NCBI RefSeq assembly: GCF_003437535.1
Contig: NZ_QSQT01000030.1
Location: 1 to 38,406 of the forward strand
Length of the DNA stretch: 38,406 nucleotides
Source of the DNA: Phocaeicola plebeius
GTDB lineage: Bacteria > Bacteroidota > Bacteroidia > Bacteroidales > Bacteroidaceae
Direction: 5' to 3'
Below the pieces are notes generated by a model. It was not told where the DNA came from. It saw only the letters and a program-made list of their open reading frames with translations, and searched no databases. Shown one piece after another: positions 30,221-38,406 of the stretch (positions within the stretch are counted from its first letter, which is position 1; each line of letters opens with the position of its first letter). The position numbers were made by a program, and so were the translations under genes.

Positions 30221-32651
30221 AAAATTTAAAGCTGAGACTTCCGTACGGCAAACAGTTGCCACTCCAGTGCACGGAATAAAAACTCAGAATATCTTCTTCA
30301 GAAGGGTTTCCCACGACATTATATACACCCAAACGAAGCAAGAGCAATTTATCGCCGAATGATTTCCGGTAAGAATAGCCCACATCCACCCGATAATTCA
30401 GCGGCTCACGCTTTTCACGAAATTCTTCTACCGACAAAGGCTCATAATCTTCATTCAAGAACCGGACTTCTCCGGAACGCAACATCCCTCCAACAGAGAA
30501 AGAAGAACGAGTCGTCAACTGATACGACAAGGCTCCCCCCAACTGATGAGGTACATCGTACAAAGAGGGCACCTTCCCTTTTTCCGGCAACTCACCAAAC
30601 CACTCTCGGCTTCGAGAGTAAGCATACGACAGTTGCAGGCTCCAACGCTTCCAGTGCTGATACAAATATCCCTTTACCCCATAACTGTCTCCATTACCTA
30701 CCATCAAGTATTTCTGCCATCCCTCATCTTCAACCCATGTGTCCGGACGCAAGGCCAGTACATTCCGCCTCGTTTTATAGTACACAGAGACTTCACACTG
30801 TCCTGAATTCATAAAATGCTTCCATCCCATCTCATAATGCTCGGAAGAGCGAGGCTTGAAACCGTCAATGCTGGGCATTCTGAAGTCCGTAGGCAAAGAA
30901 AAGCTGTCAAAACGAAGGAAATGATAAAACTGCTCCATCTTCGAAAAGTTCAGATAAAGCAGATTTTTCTCCGATGGGAAATATTTCACTGACAAACGCG
31001 GCTGAATGCTATAATACGACCGATGATGCTGTGGGCAATAGGCCACCCCATGTACCCCCACCTGCACAGAGAATTCCGGAGATATACGCAACAGGTTGTC
31101 ATAATAAACCGATATCTGATTCACCGGCTCATGCCGTACCCGCATCTCCTCACCTTGCGAAACCAAATCGTAGACTTCATACGCATATTTCACTCCCCAA
31201 CGTGCATGATAGAGATTCTCCAGCGAATAGCTAAAATCCGTCGTCACGTTGAGCGACTTGATACCGCTATGTACATATCCGTCCGTATCCTCTTTTATCT
31301 CTCCCATATAAGCGCGGTTGGTATGGGCAGAATAAAATACCGCTGTCGAATTTCCCAATCTACCCTTCTGTGTGGCAAACGAGAGCTGATAGGCCTGATT
31401 GTCCCAACGCAGTACCGACACATTTTCACCGTTTTCCTCAATGGGTAAATGATAATCATCCCGGGCTCCATATGCCAGGAAGTTAAGGGTAGTAACGGGA
31501 GAAAAATTATACGACAGCTTGGCATTGTAATCATAAGTGGAATGGTTCAAGCGATTTTCTTCCGACAAAAGACTATCGAAAAAATCAAGCCAGCTTCTGC
31601 GTGCCCCGACCATGTACGACAGTTTATTCTTGATAATCGGCCCCTCAAGCATGACGGATGCAGCCGGCATGTCCAACGTCAAGGTACGCACATGCTCTTT
31701 CTTATTTCCCTCTTTCAGATTAACTTCCGTAACCGACGAAATCCGTCCCTCCAAAGGAGTCGGAAAGAAACCTTTATGAAAGACCATATTCTTCACGGCA
31801 TCCCCGTTGAACACGGGCAAAAGCGAACTGAAATGTCCGGGATGAAACACGGGTACGCCATCCAGCAACAGCAAGTTCTCATCGTATCCGCCCCCGTCGA
31901 CCATAAAATTCTGTCCGGCCAAAGAAGAAGTCACCCCCGGCAGAATCCATATCTGCGAGAACAGGTCTCCCCCACTAAAAGCCAACAAATTAGACGGAGT
32001 CAGTTCTCCCAGTTCATTTTCCCGTTTACCCGACTCCACGGTAATTTCTTCTATCTCAAACAACAATGGTTTCATACGGGTACGGATAAAACAGTCTCTC
32101 GTCACCCGGACCGACTGCACCTGCGGAGTGTAGCCCATGTAAGAAGTTTTCACTGTGTATGTTCCTTCGGGTACATGCAGGCGGAAAATCCCTTTTCCAT
32201 TCGAAATGGTATTCCATTGCTTTCCATCCTTATCCTCCAGTGTCACTACCGCACCATACAAACGTTCTTCACTGTCCACTTCGGACACCGTACCGCTGAC
32301 ATCATAACTTTCAATCTTCCGTGCATGAACCACCAGTTTGCGAGGAGGTACAAAAGCAACTTTCACCTGATAACCGGAGAGGATACGATGCAAAAGTTCT
32401 TCTACCGTCATTCTCCCTCCCGGTGCTATCCGGCGCACCTCACCTAACTCCATCTGTGCAGGATTATATGAAAGCACGATTCCCGTACTTTTTTCAATCC
32501 ATTCAAACCACTGCAATACGGTAGCGGAAGAGGAGTTCACTTGTATCCACTCTTCCGCTACCGTATTCGCTGATTTGACTTCCTGCCCCCATGCTTCCGG
32601 TCGTGCAACCATGCACATCCACAGCAAGAGAAGCAGCCATTTACTTTTCAT
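30219..32651 (-). CDS. TonB-dependent receptor with STN signalling domain (cell-surface signalling type)
   Basis: This is an outer-membrane importer that can also report ligand binding to an anti-sigma factor. The 810 residues have a signal peptide (about 1-22), then an STN/secretin-like domain (about 40-112, WFEWIEKSTGIVLSYNPAQM, VEELLHRILSGYQVKVAF) that contacts FecR in the periplasm. A carboxypeptidase-regulatory-like domain follows (about 115-195, GIFRLHVPEGTYTVKTSYMG), then the plug (about 205-330, GGGYDENLLLLDGVPVFHPG) and the barrel ending GSLSFKF. It overlaps the FecR gene by 11 bases and is the last gene of the unit. No SusD-like partner or enzyme is adjacent, so the ligand is open; iron-siderophore or another small ligand is possible. 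Confidence 0.9.
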   Translation of the reverse strand: MKSKWLLLLLWMCMVARPEAWGQEVKSANTVAEEWIQVNSSSATVLQWFEWIEKSTGIVLSYNPAQMELGEVRRIAPGGRMTVEELLHRILSGYQVKVAFVPPRKLVVHARKIESYDVSGTVSEVDSEERLYGAVVTLEDKDGKQWNTISNGKGIFRLHVPEGTYTVKTSYMGYTPQVQSVRVTRDCFIRTRMKPLLFEIEEITVESGKRENELGELTPSNLLAFSGGDLFSQIWILPGVTSSLAGQNFMVDGGGYDENLLLLDGVPVFHPGHFSSLLPVFNGDAVKNMVFHKGFFPTPLEGRISSVTEVNLKEGNKKEHVRTLTLDMPAASVMLEGPIIKNKLSYMVGARRSWLDFFDSLLSEENRLNHSTYDYNAKLSYNFSPVTTLNFLAYGARDDYHLPIEENGENVSVLRWDNQAYQLSFATQKGRLGNSTAVFYSAHTNRAYMGEIKEDTDGYVHSGIKSLNVTTDFSYSLENLYHARWGVKYAYEVYDLVSQGEEMRVRHEPVNQISVYYDNLLRISPEFSVQVGVHGVAYCPQHHRSYYSIQPRLSVKYFPSEKNLLYLNFSKMEQFYHFLRFDSFSLPTDFRMPSIDGFKPRSSEHYEMGWKHFMNSGQCEVSVYYKTRRNVLALRPDTWVEDEGWQKYLMVGNGDSYGVKGYLYQHWKRWSLQLSYAYSRSREWFGELPEKGKVPSLYDVPHQLGGALSYQLTTRSSFSVGGMLRSGEVRFLNEDYEPLSVEEFREKREPLNYRVDVGYSYRKSFGDKLLLLRLGVYNVVGNPSEEDILSFYSVHWSGNCLPYGSLSFKF

Positions 32652-33618
32652 ATAACCTGTAATGTTTTCCTTTCACCAATGTCTCGCATTTACATCCACA
32701 AAGAAAAGCCACTTCTCCGGCTATGTCCGGCTCATTGCTGTTTATCCGGGTCGTAATCAGATTTTTCTCCAACCCTTCGGCCAAATCAATCTGTATACCT
32801 GTCTTTTCCCGAATCACCTTCACCACTTCCGTAATGGGTGCCTGCTCAAAAATCAGTACCGAATCGTCCACGCCGAATACATCCTGCGGACGAAGAATCG
32901 TATCTGCTTTCAAGACACCCCCTTTCAGTTCCGCCTTTTCATTGGCTTGAATCACCACTTCATGTTCAGCAGATTCCACACGCACCTTTCCGGTTTTAAC
33001 AAATACTCCGGCTTTTTCTTTCTGTGCCACATCTACCAAAAACGAAGTTCCAAGTACTTCTACATCCAGAAAGTCAGTTTTCACCCTAAAAGGAATTCCA
33101 TGCATCTTTTTCACCTGAAAGAAAGCCTTTCCTTTCAATGTGGTCATCCTTCCTTTTTCTTTATCCGAAAAATAATAAGACAATGTAGCCTCTGGATATA
33201 AAATCACCTCTGAGCTATCGGGCAAAACTATCTGCTTTACTGTTCTATCCGCATTGGCATAATACAAGCCCTCTTCTGCCGGTGCACGGAACAGATAAAA
33301 GGCACCGATGCCCAGCAACACCAATAACGAAGCTGCCACGGAAAGGAAAAAGGTCATCTTCCGTTCGAATGTCATTGCCCGTGTCCGGTTTTCCAGACGC
33401 GGCTCAATTTTGGCCCAGGCTTTATCCGCATCAAAATGAATTTCTTCCGCAGTCCTTACCGGAGCCTGCATCAGCTTGTGCATCTGTTCAAACTCCTGTC
33501 GATGAGCCGCAATCCATGTGTCCAGTTCCTTTTGCTGAACAAGACTTAGCGGTTCACCCGCAAAATAACGGGCCAGCAGTTGGTCTATATCTTCCTTGTT
33601 ATTCATGGTCTTATTCAC
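32641..33618 (-). CDS. FecR-family anti-sigma factor
   Basis: This inner-membrane protein holds the ECF sigma factor until the receptor's STN domain signals. The 325 residues have an N-terminal cytoplasmic domain (about 1-87, DQLLARYFAGEPLSLVQQKE), a single membrane helix (about 88-110, FFLSVAASLLVLLGIGAFYL), a FecR beta domain (about 115-220, LKGKAFFQVKKMHGIPFRVK, then VEVLGTSFLVDV) and a DUF4974-type C-terminal domain (about 250-325, PITEVVKVIREKTGIQIDLA). The order is canonical. Two starts are possible, 33618 and 33606. Both overlap or abut the sigma stop, so the two are coupled. Confidence 0.92.
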   Translation of the reverse strand: MNKTMNNKEDIDQLLARYFAGEPLSLVQQKELDTWIAAHRQEFEQMHKLMQAPVRTAEEIHFDADKAWAKIEPRLENRTRAMTFERKMTFFLSVAASLLVLLGIGAFYLFRAPAEEGLYYANADRTVKQIVLPDSSEVILYPEATLSYYFSDKEKGRMTTLKGKAFFQVKKMHGIPFRVKTDFLDVEVLGTSFLVDVAQKEKAGVFVKTGKVRVESAEHEVVIQANEKAELKGGVLKADTILRPQDVFGVDDSVLIFEQAPITEVVKVIREKTGIQIDLAEGLEKNLITTRINSNEPDIAGEVAFLCGCKCETLVKGKHYRLYEK

Positions 33619-34168
33619 AATTTATAATAATGGACAAAATAATGGCAGCCACCGTTACCAACAGCGCGCCATGCGCTGCCACATACGCACGAAGCAGCTT
33701 GATAGCCTTTGTCATCTGGTTTTCTACTGTTTTCTCTGATACCTCCAACTTCTCAGCTATTTCACGATATTTCAACCCCTGAAGCTTGGCCAGTAAAAAA
33801 ACGTCCTTGCATCTGGGAGGAAGAGTATCCAATGCCGAGTCCAATATATCCTGAAGCGTCTTACCTTCTTCAGGGGTTTCATCCGGCATACAACTGGCAG
33901 AAGCCGGATGATCATCTATCGACACCGTATCTTCCTTACGCTTCCGCAGAAAGGATACGCAACTGTTTCTCACGGAGGTAGTCATATAGGCAGCAAACTC
34001 CTTCTCAGGCATGCCATCCAGTCGTTTGTTCCATACGCTGATAAACAGTTCCTGCACAATATCTTCCGCGTCGTCCTGGTCAGAAACATATCCATAGGCT
34101 ATACGGCACAGCCTTGAATAATGTTCCTGAAACCGGGATTTGAATATGTCCTTTCTATCGGCTCTCAT
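33611..34168 (-). CDS. ECF RNA polymerase sigma factor with hydrophobic C-terminal tail
   Basis: The 185 residues comprise region 2 (about 12-80, EHYSRLCRIAYGYVSDQDDA, EDIVQELFISVWNK) and region 4 (about 110-165, TLPPRCKDVFLLAKLQGLKY, EIAEKLEVSEKTVENQMTKA), as in the sigma-70 subgroup common in Bacteroidetes. After region 4 comes a strongly hydrophobic run of about 17 residues (GALLVTVAAIILSIIINCE). It could anchor the factor at the membrane or bury it in the anti-sigma complex. The sigma is translated just before FecR (8-base overlap) and starts 25 bases after a small outer-membrane protein gene. It should control the genes of this unit, but a target promoter could not be identified by eye. 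Confidence 0.92.
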   Translation of the reverse strand: MRADRKDIFKSRFQEHYSRLCRIAYGYVSDQDDAEDIVQELFISVWNKRLDGMPEKEFAAYMTTSVRNSCVSFLRKRKEDTVSIDDHPASASCMPDETPEEGKTLQDILDSALDTLPPRCKDVFLLAKLQGLKYREIAEKLEVSEKTVENQMTKAIKLLRAYVAAHGALLVTVAAIILSIIINCE

Positions 34169-34193
34169 TATATGATTCCGTCAATACGAATAA

Positions 34194-34823
34194 TCAGAAT
34201 TTCAAACTTACACCAGCTGTCAAAAAGCCTTTATTTCCTAATCCGGCTTCTACAAAACCGCCAATCCGGTCATTTCCTACCCTCAAGGCAATCGGATTTA
34301 CCTGATAAGCGAACGAAGTGCTCAAATCTGCTTTCTTTGCAGCCTTCTTTCCGGCATCCGTCAAAGCAGTTTCTTTGTGACGACTCAGGTTAACACCGGC
34401 AGCAGCCGTTCCGTACAATTCAAACAAGCCTCTTTTATAATATACAAATTCTGCAGCCGGAAGAATCAGGAAATTCACATTACTTTCTTTCAATGAAGGG
34501 GCCTGTTCACCAGCCAATGCCAGTTTACTGTTGGAAGTAGAAAAGCCCAAATCTGTTCCTACCTTGAAACGGCCTAACGAATAGCGGTAACCAAATCCAT
34601 ACACCAAACTGTAGTTTTCATCCGTACGCTTGCTTCCTGTCACGGCATCTGCCAATCCCATTCCCAATATATCCACCGATCCTTGTGTCAGTCCGTCACT
34701 GACAGACAAACGTATTTCGTGTTTATTTTCAGAAGGAGTAAAACCTTTACTATGTTCCTGTCCTTTTACCAGATTTGTACTTGCTAACACACACAAAGAT
34801 AAAGCAATCAATTGAATTTTCAT
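34194..34823 (-). CDS. Small outer-membrane beta-barrel protein upstream of the sigma/FecR unit
   Basis: The 209 residues have a signal peptide (about 1-21, MKIQLIALSLCVLASTNLVKG) and alternating strands with aromatic girdles, such as YSLVYGFGYRYSLGRFKVGT and FILPAAEFVYYKRGLFELYG. The C-terminal strand FLTAGVSLKF ends in Phe, as expected for BAM-inserted barrels. Eight strands would fit the length. No enzyme motif was seen; function is unknown. It is 25 bases upstream of the sigma gene on the same strand and may be the first gene of that message. No TAnnTTTG was found before it, which would fit control by an alternative sigma factor, though that is only an inference. Confidence 0.75.
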   Translation of the reverse strand: MKIQLIALSLCVLASTNLVKGQEHSKGFTPSENKHEIRLSVSDGLTQGSVDILGMGLADAVTGSKRTDENYSLVYGFGYRYSLGRFKVGTDLGFSTSNSKLALAGEQAPSLKESNVNFLILPAAEFVYYKRGLFELYGTAAAGVNLSRHKETALTDAGKKAAKKADLSTSFAYQVNPIALRVGNDRIGGFVEAGLGNKGFLTAGVSLKF

Positions 34824-35066
34824 AATGTCTAGTTTTTTAGTTTTAAAAAAGTCTTACGTTTAATTTCTCTGTTGTTTCACCTGGCCGGGTGTTTTTGTCT
34901 TCATAACGCGCATCTTTGGTAAAACCCCTATTCGAAAAACCATTTTTTTGAAAAAAAATCTCCAGCCAACATTCAGACTCTAAAAACGAGAAAGAAACAG
35001 AAACTTTTTCGGCTATATTTTTTTCATTTGCAGACATACGACGGATAAAAAGTAAGAAATAATTAT
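34824..35066. other. Divergent intergenic region between the barrel/sigma unit and the TPR gene
   Basis: About 240 bases with no credible gene. A 65-codon minus-strand frame (34843-35037) has low-complexity content and no homology that I recognise. The only structured element is CACCTGGCCGGGTG at about 34889-34902, a near-palindrome of 14 bases. Regulatory sites for the leftward unit would have to lie here. Confidence 0.4.
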
Positions 35067-35074
35067 TACTTTTG
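35067..35074 (+). promoter_or_regulatory. Bacteroidetes-type promoter (-7 element) of the TPR gene
   Basis: TACTTTTG followed by CC matches TAnnTTTG and lies 67 bases before ATG 35142, within an AT-rich tract. Confidence 0.62.
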
Positions 35075-35141
35075 CCTACAAGAAAAAGGTTTTTAAAAGG
35101 TATTTTTCTGATTGTATTTTTAAGACTTCTGAAACGACATC

Positions 35142-37304
35142 ATGCATAAGGAAATCATTCAACTGTTAAACGAGAAAAGATTGAAAGAAGCATTCACCCA
35201 GATTAAGGAAGCTGCAGCCACACTTAACAACTGGGAACTAAAGTCGCAGATTGAAACCCAACAAACGACTTATGAGTACATGCTTCAATACATGGCAATG
35301 GGCACACAAGACCCGCAGCGCGAAGCGATTTACAATCAGTTGCTTTGCAAGGGATATGAACTGGCAGACAAGACGTATTTCCTGAAAGAATGGGATAAGG
35401 CGTATGGCTATTTTGCCGACACATTCCGCAAGTTCGCCCAAACCCCTCCACACTCATTCAAGGAACTCGATTTCATGCTGGAAGCAGCTAAACGCACATT
35501 CGACATGTCGCAAGTCAACAAAGAAGAAGTGCAGAGAATACACAGTTATACGTTGCATGAGCACACCATCGATGAGCTGTTCAACAAGATATGGGTCTCT
35601 ACACAATGGAGTGAAGAAGACTACCAGGAAGCACGTGAACTTCTGTTCTCACCATCCATGGCTGCCAACGACAAAGCTGTAATGATAAGTGCCGTCACCC
35701 TCAACCTGCTCCAGCTTTTTGACAGCCGGAAATTCCTGCTGTTACTCATAGCTTATCAGCAAACCAAGGAACCGACCGTGACCCAACGGGCATTGACGGG
35801 GATTGCCCTTGCAGCTTACTTCCAGGCTGACCGGATAAACCTGTATCCGGAATTGGTCTCTGCATTGAAACTGATGGAAGATGACCCTGCTGCCTTGAAA
35901 CAATTGCACGACATACAAATCATCTTCCTCCTTTCACGCGAAACAGAGAAGATAGACAAGAAAATGAAGGAAGAAATTATTCCTCAAATGATGCGCAATC
36001 CCAATCTCAGAAATCCGGAATCAAAAGTCATCGAAATAGAAGACATAGAAGATCTCAACCCGGAATGGCAGAAAGACCTGGAACAGATAAACAGCCACAT
36101 CCGTGAACTGGGAGAGTTGCAACTGGAAGGGGCCGACACCTACATGACTGCCTTTTCACAACTCAAGACCTTCCCGTTCTTTCAGGAAGCAGCCCACTGG
36201 TTTTACCTGTTCAGCATGAAAGTGCCCGACTTGTACCAGATTTATAAAGACAAAGCATTCGATGAGAAATCGTTGTTAGGTATGGTTGTCAACTCTCAAA
36301 TGTTCTGCGACTCGGACAAATACTCTTTCTGCCTGGCCATGCAGTCACTTCCTGCCGACCAGCAGACCTTCATGCGCTCCAAATTAAATGGAGAAGACTC
36401 GATATTCAATGATCTTAAGATCAGCGAAAATCCGACAGAACAGAAAATCAACTACATACAACGGCAATACATCCACAATCTATATCGCTTCTATAAACTG
36501 TGGAAATTCAAACAGGAAATGCAAGACATTTTCCGTGAGAAACTGGATTTCTGGAACAATCCTCTGCTCCGTCCTTTGATACTGAAAGGAACGTATCACG
36601 GTCAGATTACAGACTACCTCTTCTCAAAGGGATACATGAAAGAAGCCGCCGAACTTTATGAAAGTCTGGCCCAACAGAATCCGGCCAACGCAGAAACCTG
36701 GCAGAAATTAGGATTTGCCTACCAGAAAAGCAAACTTTATGACAAGGCGGTTAAAGCTTACCTGCAGGCAGATACGATAAAACCCAACCATTTATGGACG
36801 CTCAAGCATCTGGCTCAATGCCACAAGCTGTCGGGTGATTATTCTCAGGCAGCCTTCTGCTTCCAGAAAGTGCTTGAATTTGACCCTGACAACCTACACA
36901 TCCTGATGCAAACCGGTCAATGCCTTGCGGCACTGAAGAATTATCCGGAGGCCATTAAGGTATTCTATAAGGTAGAATTCCTGGAAACACATCCGGAAAA
37001 GGCACGACGCGCCATCGGCTGGTGCTATTTCATGTCCGGTAAATACGAAGAAGCTGTCCGGATGTACGATAAGTTGCTTGCTCTGGAAAATCCACAAGCC
37101 AACGACTGGCTGAACTCAGGTCACGTGTATCTGGCTATGGGGAACATACCTCAGGCGTTAACTCACTACCGGAAAGCGGAAACGGCCTGCAAATCGGATG
37201 AGGAGTTCATCTCACAGTTCTTGGCTGACAAGGATGCACTGACGGCACAAGGCCTGTCGGAAAGCCAGGTTTACCTGATGGCTGACATCCTGCGGCAGAA
37301 ATAA
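35142..37304 (+). CDS. Large cytoplasmic tetratricopeptide-repeat protein
   Basis: The 720-residue protein has no signal peptide. The first 480 residues are a helical region of unknown family, probably divergent repeats (LNEKRLKEAFTQIKEAAATL at the start), with an acidic stretch KVIEIEDIEDLNPEWQKDLE near 300. From about 490 to 690 there are clear TPR units: LYESLAQQNPANAETWQKLG, then AVKAYLQADTIKPNHLWTLK and AFCFQKVLEFDPDNLHILMQ, and later YEEAVRMYDKLLALENPQAN. These repeats act as protein-binding scaffolds; no partner can be named. It is a single-gene unit with its own promoter and converges on the pantothenate kinase at a shared hairpin. Confidence 0.85.
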   Translation: MHKEIIQLLNEKRLKEAFTQIKEAAATLNNWELKSQIETQQTTYEYMLQYMAMGTQDPQREAIYNQLLCKGYELADKTYFLKEWDKAYGYFADTFRKFAQTPPHSFKELDFMLEAAKRTFDMSQVNKEEVQRIHSYTLHEHTIDELFNKIWVSTQWSEEDYQEARELLFSPSMAANDKAVMISAVTLNLLQLFDSRKFLLLLIAYQQTKEPTVTQRALTGIALAAYFQADRINLYPELVSALKLMEDDPAALKQLHDIQIIFLLSRETEKIDKKMKEEIIPQMMRNPNLRNPESKVIEIEDIEDLNPEWQKDLEQINSHIRELGELQLEGADTYMTAFSQLKTFPFFQEAAHWFYLFSMKVPDLYQIYKDKAFDEKSLLGMVVNSQMFCDSDKYSFCLAMQSLPADQQTFMRSKLNGEDSIFNDLKISENPTEQKINYIQRQYIHNLYRFYKLWKFKQEMQDIFREKLDFWNNPLLRPLILKGTYHGQITDYLFSKGYMKEAAELYESLAQQNPANAETWQKLGFAYQKSKLYDKAVKAYLQADTIKPNHLWTLKHLAQCHKLSGDYSQAAFCFQKVLEFDPDNLHILMQTGQCLAALKNYPEAIKVFYKVEFLETHPEKARRAIGWCYFMSGKYEEAVRMYDKLLALENPQANDWLNSGHVYLAMGNIPQALTHYRKAETACKSDEEFISQFLADKDALTAQGLSESQVYLMADILRQK

Positions 37305-37327
37305 CGGAAACACAAGATTCCCCAATA

Positions 37328-37370
37328 GAAACAAGTCCGATAAGGCCCATCACCTTACCGGACTTGTTTC
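37328..37370 (+). terminator. Terminator of the TPR gene, overlapping the pantothenate kinase 3' end
   Basis: GAAACAAGTCCG (37328-37339) pairs perfectly over 12 bases with 37359-37370. An inner TAAGG/CCTTA stem lies around a 7-base loop. TATTTTCTT follows on the plus strand. The right arm codes the last residues (ETSPVR) of the convergent kinase gene, so the signal is built into coding sequence. Confidence 0.8.
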
Positions 37371-38186
37371 TATTTTCTTAAAATAAGCCAATGCGGCTCC
37401 TATGGCCGTCTGATATTCCGCATTTGCCGGAATGATAAAACGTACATCGTACATCTGTGCAATGGTATCGAAAACCGGACGGCACTGGGGCAACTGGGTC
37501 AGATTTCCAATCAACACAAAATCACGGATTCCCATTTCCAGCGCTGAAAGTACGGCTGCCTGTCCGATGGACTGCAACACCATGTGCATCAAGCCCAACG
37601 CCAAATCTTCGGAAGACACATTGTTATCCAACTTACCCAATAAGGAAGCCGTGGCATCAAGTGGCAATCCGGGCAAAGAAGTCTGACAAATATCTTGAAT
37701 CTGCAAGTCCACATTCTGCAAATTACCCTTTCCAGCCAGTTCTGACACCCACAGAATGTCCTGCGTATGCAATAACAAACGCGACAGTCCCATCAGTGTG
37801 CCTCCCCCGATACCGATTCCGCCTACATGGCGAATCTTTTCATGTTCCACCTTCACAAAGGAAGTACCCGTTCCCATACTCACCACCATGATCCGGTCTA
37901 GCCCCGTAGCATACTGGGCACTCAGACCGTTGGCAATAAACTCATCCGTACGAGCCGTAGGCAGACCGTACAAGGGCTGCTGAATGTATGAACTTCCTAC
38001 TCCGGTCAGCATTACCTGCTCCACCTCCGAAAGCTGGATAGAATGGTCGTATATATATTTCCCGAATGCACCAAACAGCGAAGTGACAGGGTCCTTGGCA
38101 GTGACAAACATCGGATTTCTGATTTCACCGTCTTTCACCCCGACAATCTTGGTAGTGCTTCCTCCTACATCAATTCCTATAATCAT
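37350..38186 (-). CDS. coaW: Type II pantothenate kinase
   Basis: The enzyme catalyses the first committed step of coenzyme A synthesis, phosphorylating pantothenate with ATP. The 278 residues have the acetate/sugar-kinase/Hsc70 fold of eukaryote- and staphylococcus-like type II kinases: phosphate-1 motif IIGIDVGGSTTKIVGV at 2-17, MVVSMGTGTSFVKVE (phosphate-2), then HVGGIGIGGGTLMGLSRLL and the adenosine-side VLIGNLTQLP. Length is normal. The start ATG 38186 has TAGACTTG, one base off the -7 consensus, about 45 bases upstream. The gene stands alone and converges with the TPR gene. The alternative N-acetylglucosamine-kinase/BadF family is less likely because of the GGGT and GTGTS arrangement. 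Confidence 0.85.
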   Translation of the reverse strand: MIIGIDVGGSTTKIVGVKDGEIRNPMFVTAKDPVTSLFGAFGKYIYDHSIQLSEVEQVMLTGVGSSYIQQPLYGLPTARTDEFIANGLSAQYATGLDRIMVVSMGTGTSFVKVEHEKIRHVGGIGIGGGTLMGLSRLLLHTQDILWVSELAGKGNLQNVDLQIQDICQTSLPGLPLDATASLLGKLDNNVSSEDLALGLMHMVLQSIGQAAVLSALEMGIRDFVLIGNLTQLPQCRPVFDTIAQMYDVRFIIPANAEYQTAIGAALAYFKKIETSPVR

Positions 38187-38362
38187 AATTCTTAAATCAG
38201 GTTGTTTTTTACAATAACGGGCACAAGTCTACAAACTTTTTTCGGGATAACAGGCACTTCAACTGCTTTTTTTATAAAAATTAGAAGGTTCACAATATAT
38301 TCTTCCCAAACGCAAAAAACAACACTTTTTAATTTTACACAAGGCTTCCAACCACTGTAGTG

Positions 38363-38393
38363 TACTAAATAAGTTGACACAATTTATTTAGTA
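38363..38393. repeat. Perfect 10-bp inverted repeat at the right edge (possible end of an insertion sequence or upstream region of the next gene)
   Basis: TACTAAATAA (38363-38372) and TTATTTAGTA (38384-38393) flank GTTGACACAAT. Three bases later an ATG (38396) opens a rightward frame, ATG CGT AAA, that leaves the window. The motif with TTGACAC inside looks like a transposon tip or a control site. Only the edge is visible, so neither is proved. Confidence 0.4.
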
Positions 38394-38406
38394 ACATGCG
38401 TAAAAA

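Noticed and set aside
34889..34902. Near-palindrome CACCTGGCCGGGTG as an operator
   Set aside because: It is short, imperfect and seen once; there is no second copy near the other promoters in the window to support a binding site.
34843..35037. A 64-residue leftward frame upstream of the barrel gene
   Set aside because: No recognisable domain, no ribosome site or promoter, and biased composition; more likely leader or spacer DNA.

Overview
The window looks like a chromosomal segment from a Bacteroidales gut bacterium (Bacteroides/Phocaeicola-like). The signs are TonB-dependent receptors with an N-terminal carboxypeptidase-regulatory domain, an ECF sigma/FecR/TonB-receptor regulon, a surface-lipoprotein signal, a GH43 glycosidase, a three-gene soluble biotin-dependent carboxylase, and seven promoters matching the Bacteroidetes -7 element TAnnTTTG. 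Species cannot be fixed from the sequence alone. No tRNA, rRNA or CRISPR array was seen.

Region 1 (1-9.45 kb, AT-rich) is a defence island. A leftward operon runs from a TAnnTTTG promoter at 9094-9101: XRE-type regulator, GIY-YIG protein, HsdR, HsdM, a YhcG/DUF1016 nuclease, then the first half of HsdS. The second half of HsdS lies on the opposite strand at 318-1007, followed directly by a DUF2971 gene. This 1.5-kb cassette is bounded by inverted 20-bp repeats (19/20 identical) placed in the codons that link the two HsdS halves. Inversion would rebuild an HsdS of about 420 residues and put DUF2971 behind it in the operon. As drawn the locus is in the split state. The first HsdS half also carries a one-base frameshift. 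A gene running off the left edge would be the next gene in the rebuilt operon. A decayed restriction-enzyme-like remnant closes the island.

Region 2 (9.6-12.1 kb) holds a single secreted GH43 glycosidase with its own promoter and a near-perfect 23-bp terminator stem. A gene-free, G-poor stretch with several hairpins follows.

Region 3 (12.1-19.8 kb, leftward) has two units. One is an overlapping set of EamA transporter, RavA-like MoxR ATPase and ViaA-like VWA protein. The other is a biotin carboxylase / biotin carrier / carboxyltransferase operon that probably carboxylates propionyl-CoA or runs the reverse reaction with methylmalonyl-CoA.

Region 4 (19.9-26.6 kb, leftward) looks like a phosphate-ester scavenging locus without SusD. 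It has a histidine acid phosphatase, a TonB-dependent receptor, a surface beta-helix lipoprotein and a purple-acid-phosphatase-like metallophosphoesterase, in three transcription units separated by clear terminators and promoters.

Region 5 (26.8-38.4 kb) has mfd (transcription-repair coupling) and a cell-surface signalling unit (small outer-membrane barrel, ECF sigma, FecR anti-sigma, STN-type TonB receptor). It also has a rightward TPR protein and a type II pantothenate kinase, which converge on a shared hairpin. The right edge ends in a 10-bp inverted repeat that could be the tip of another element.
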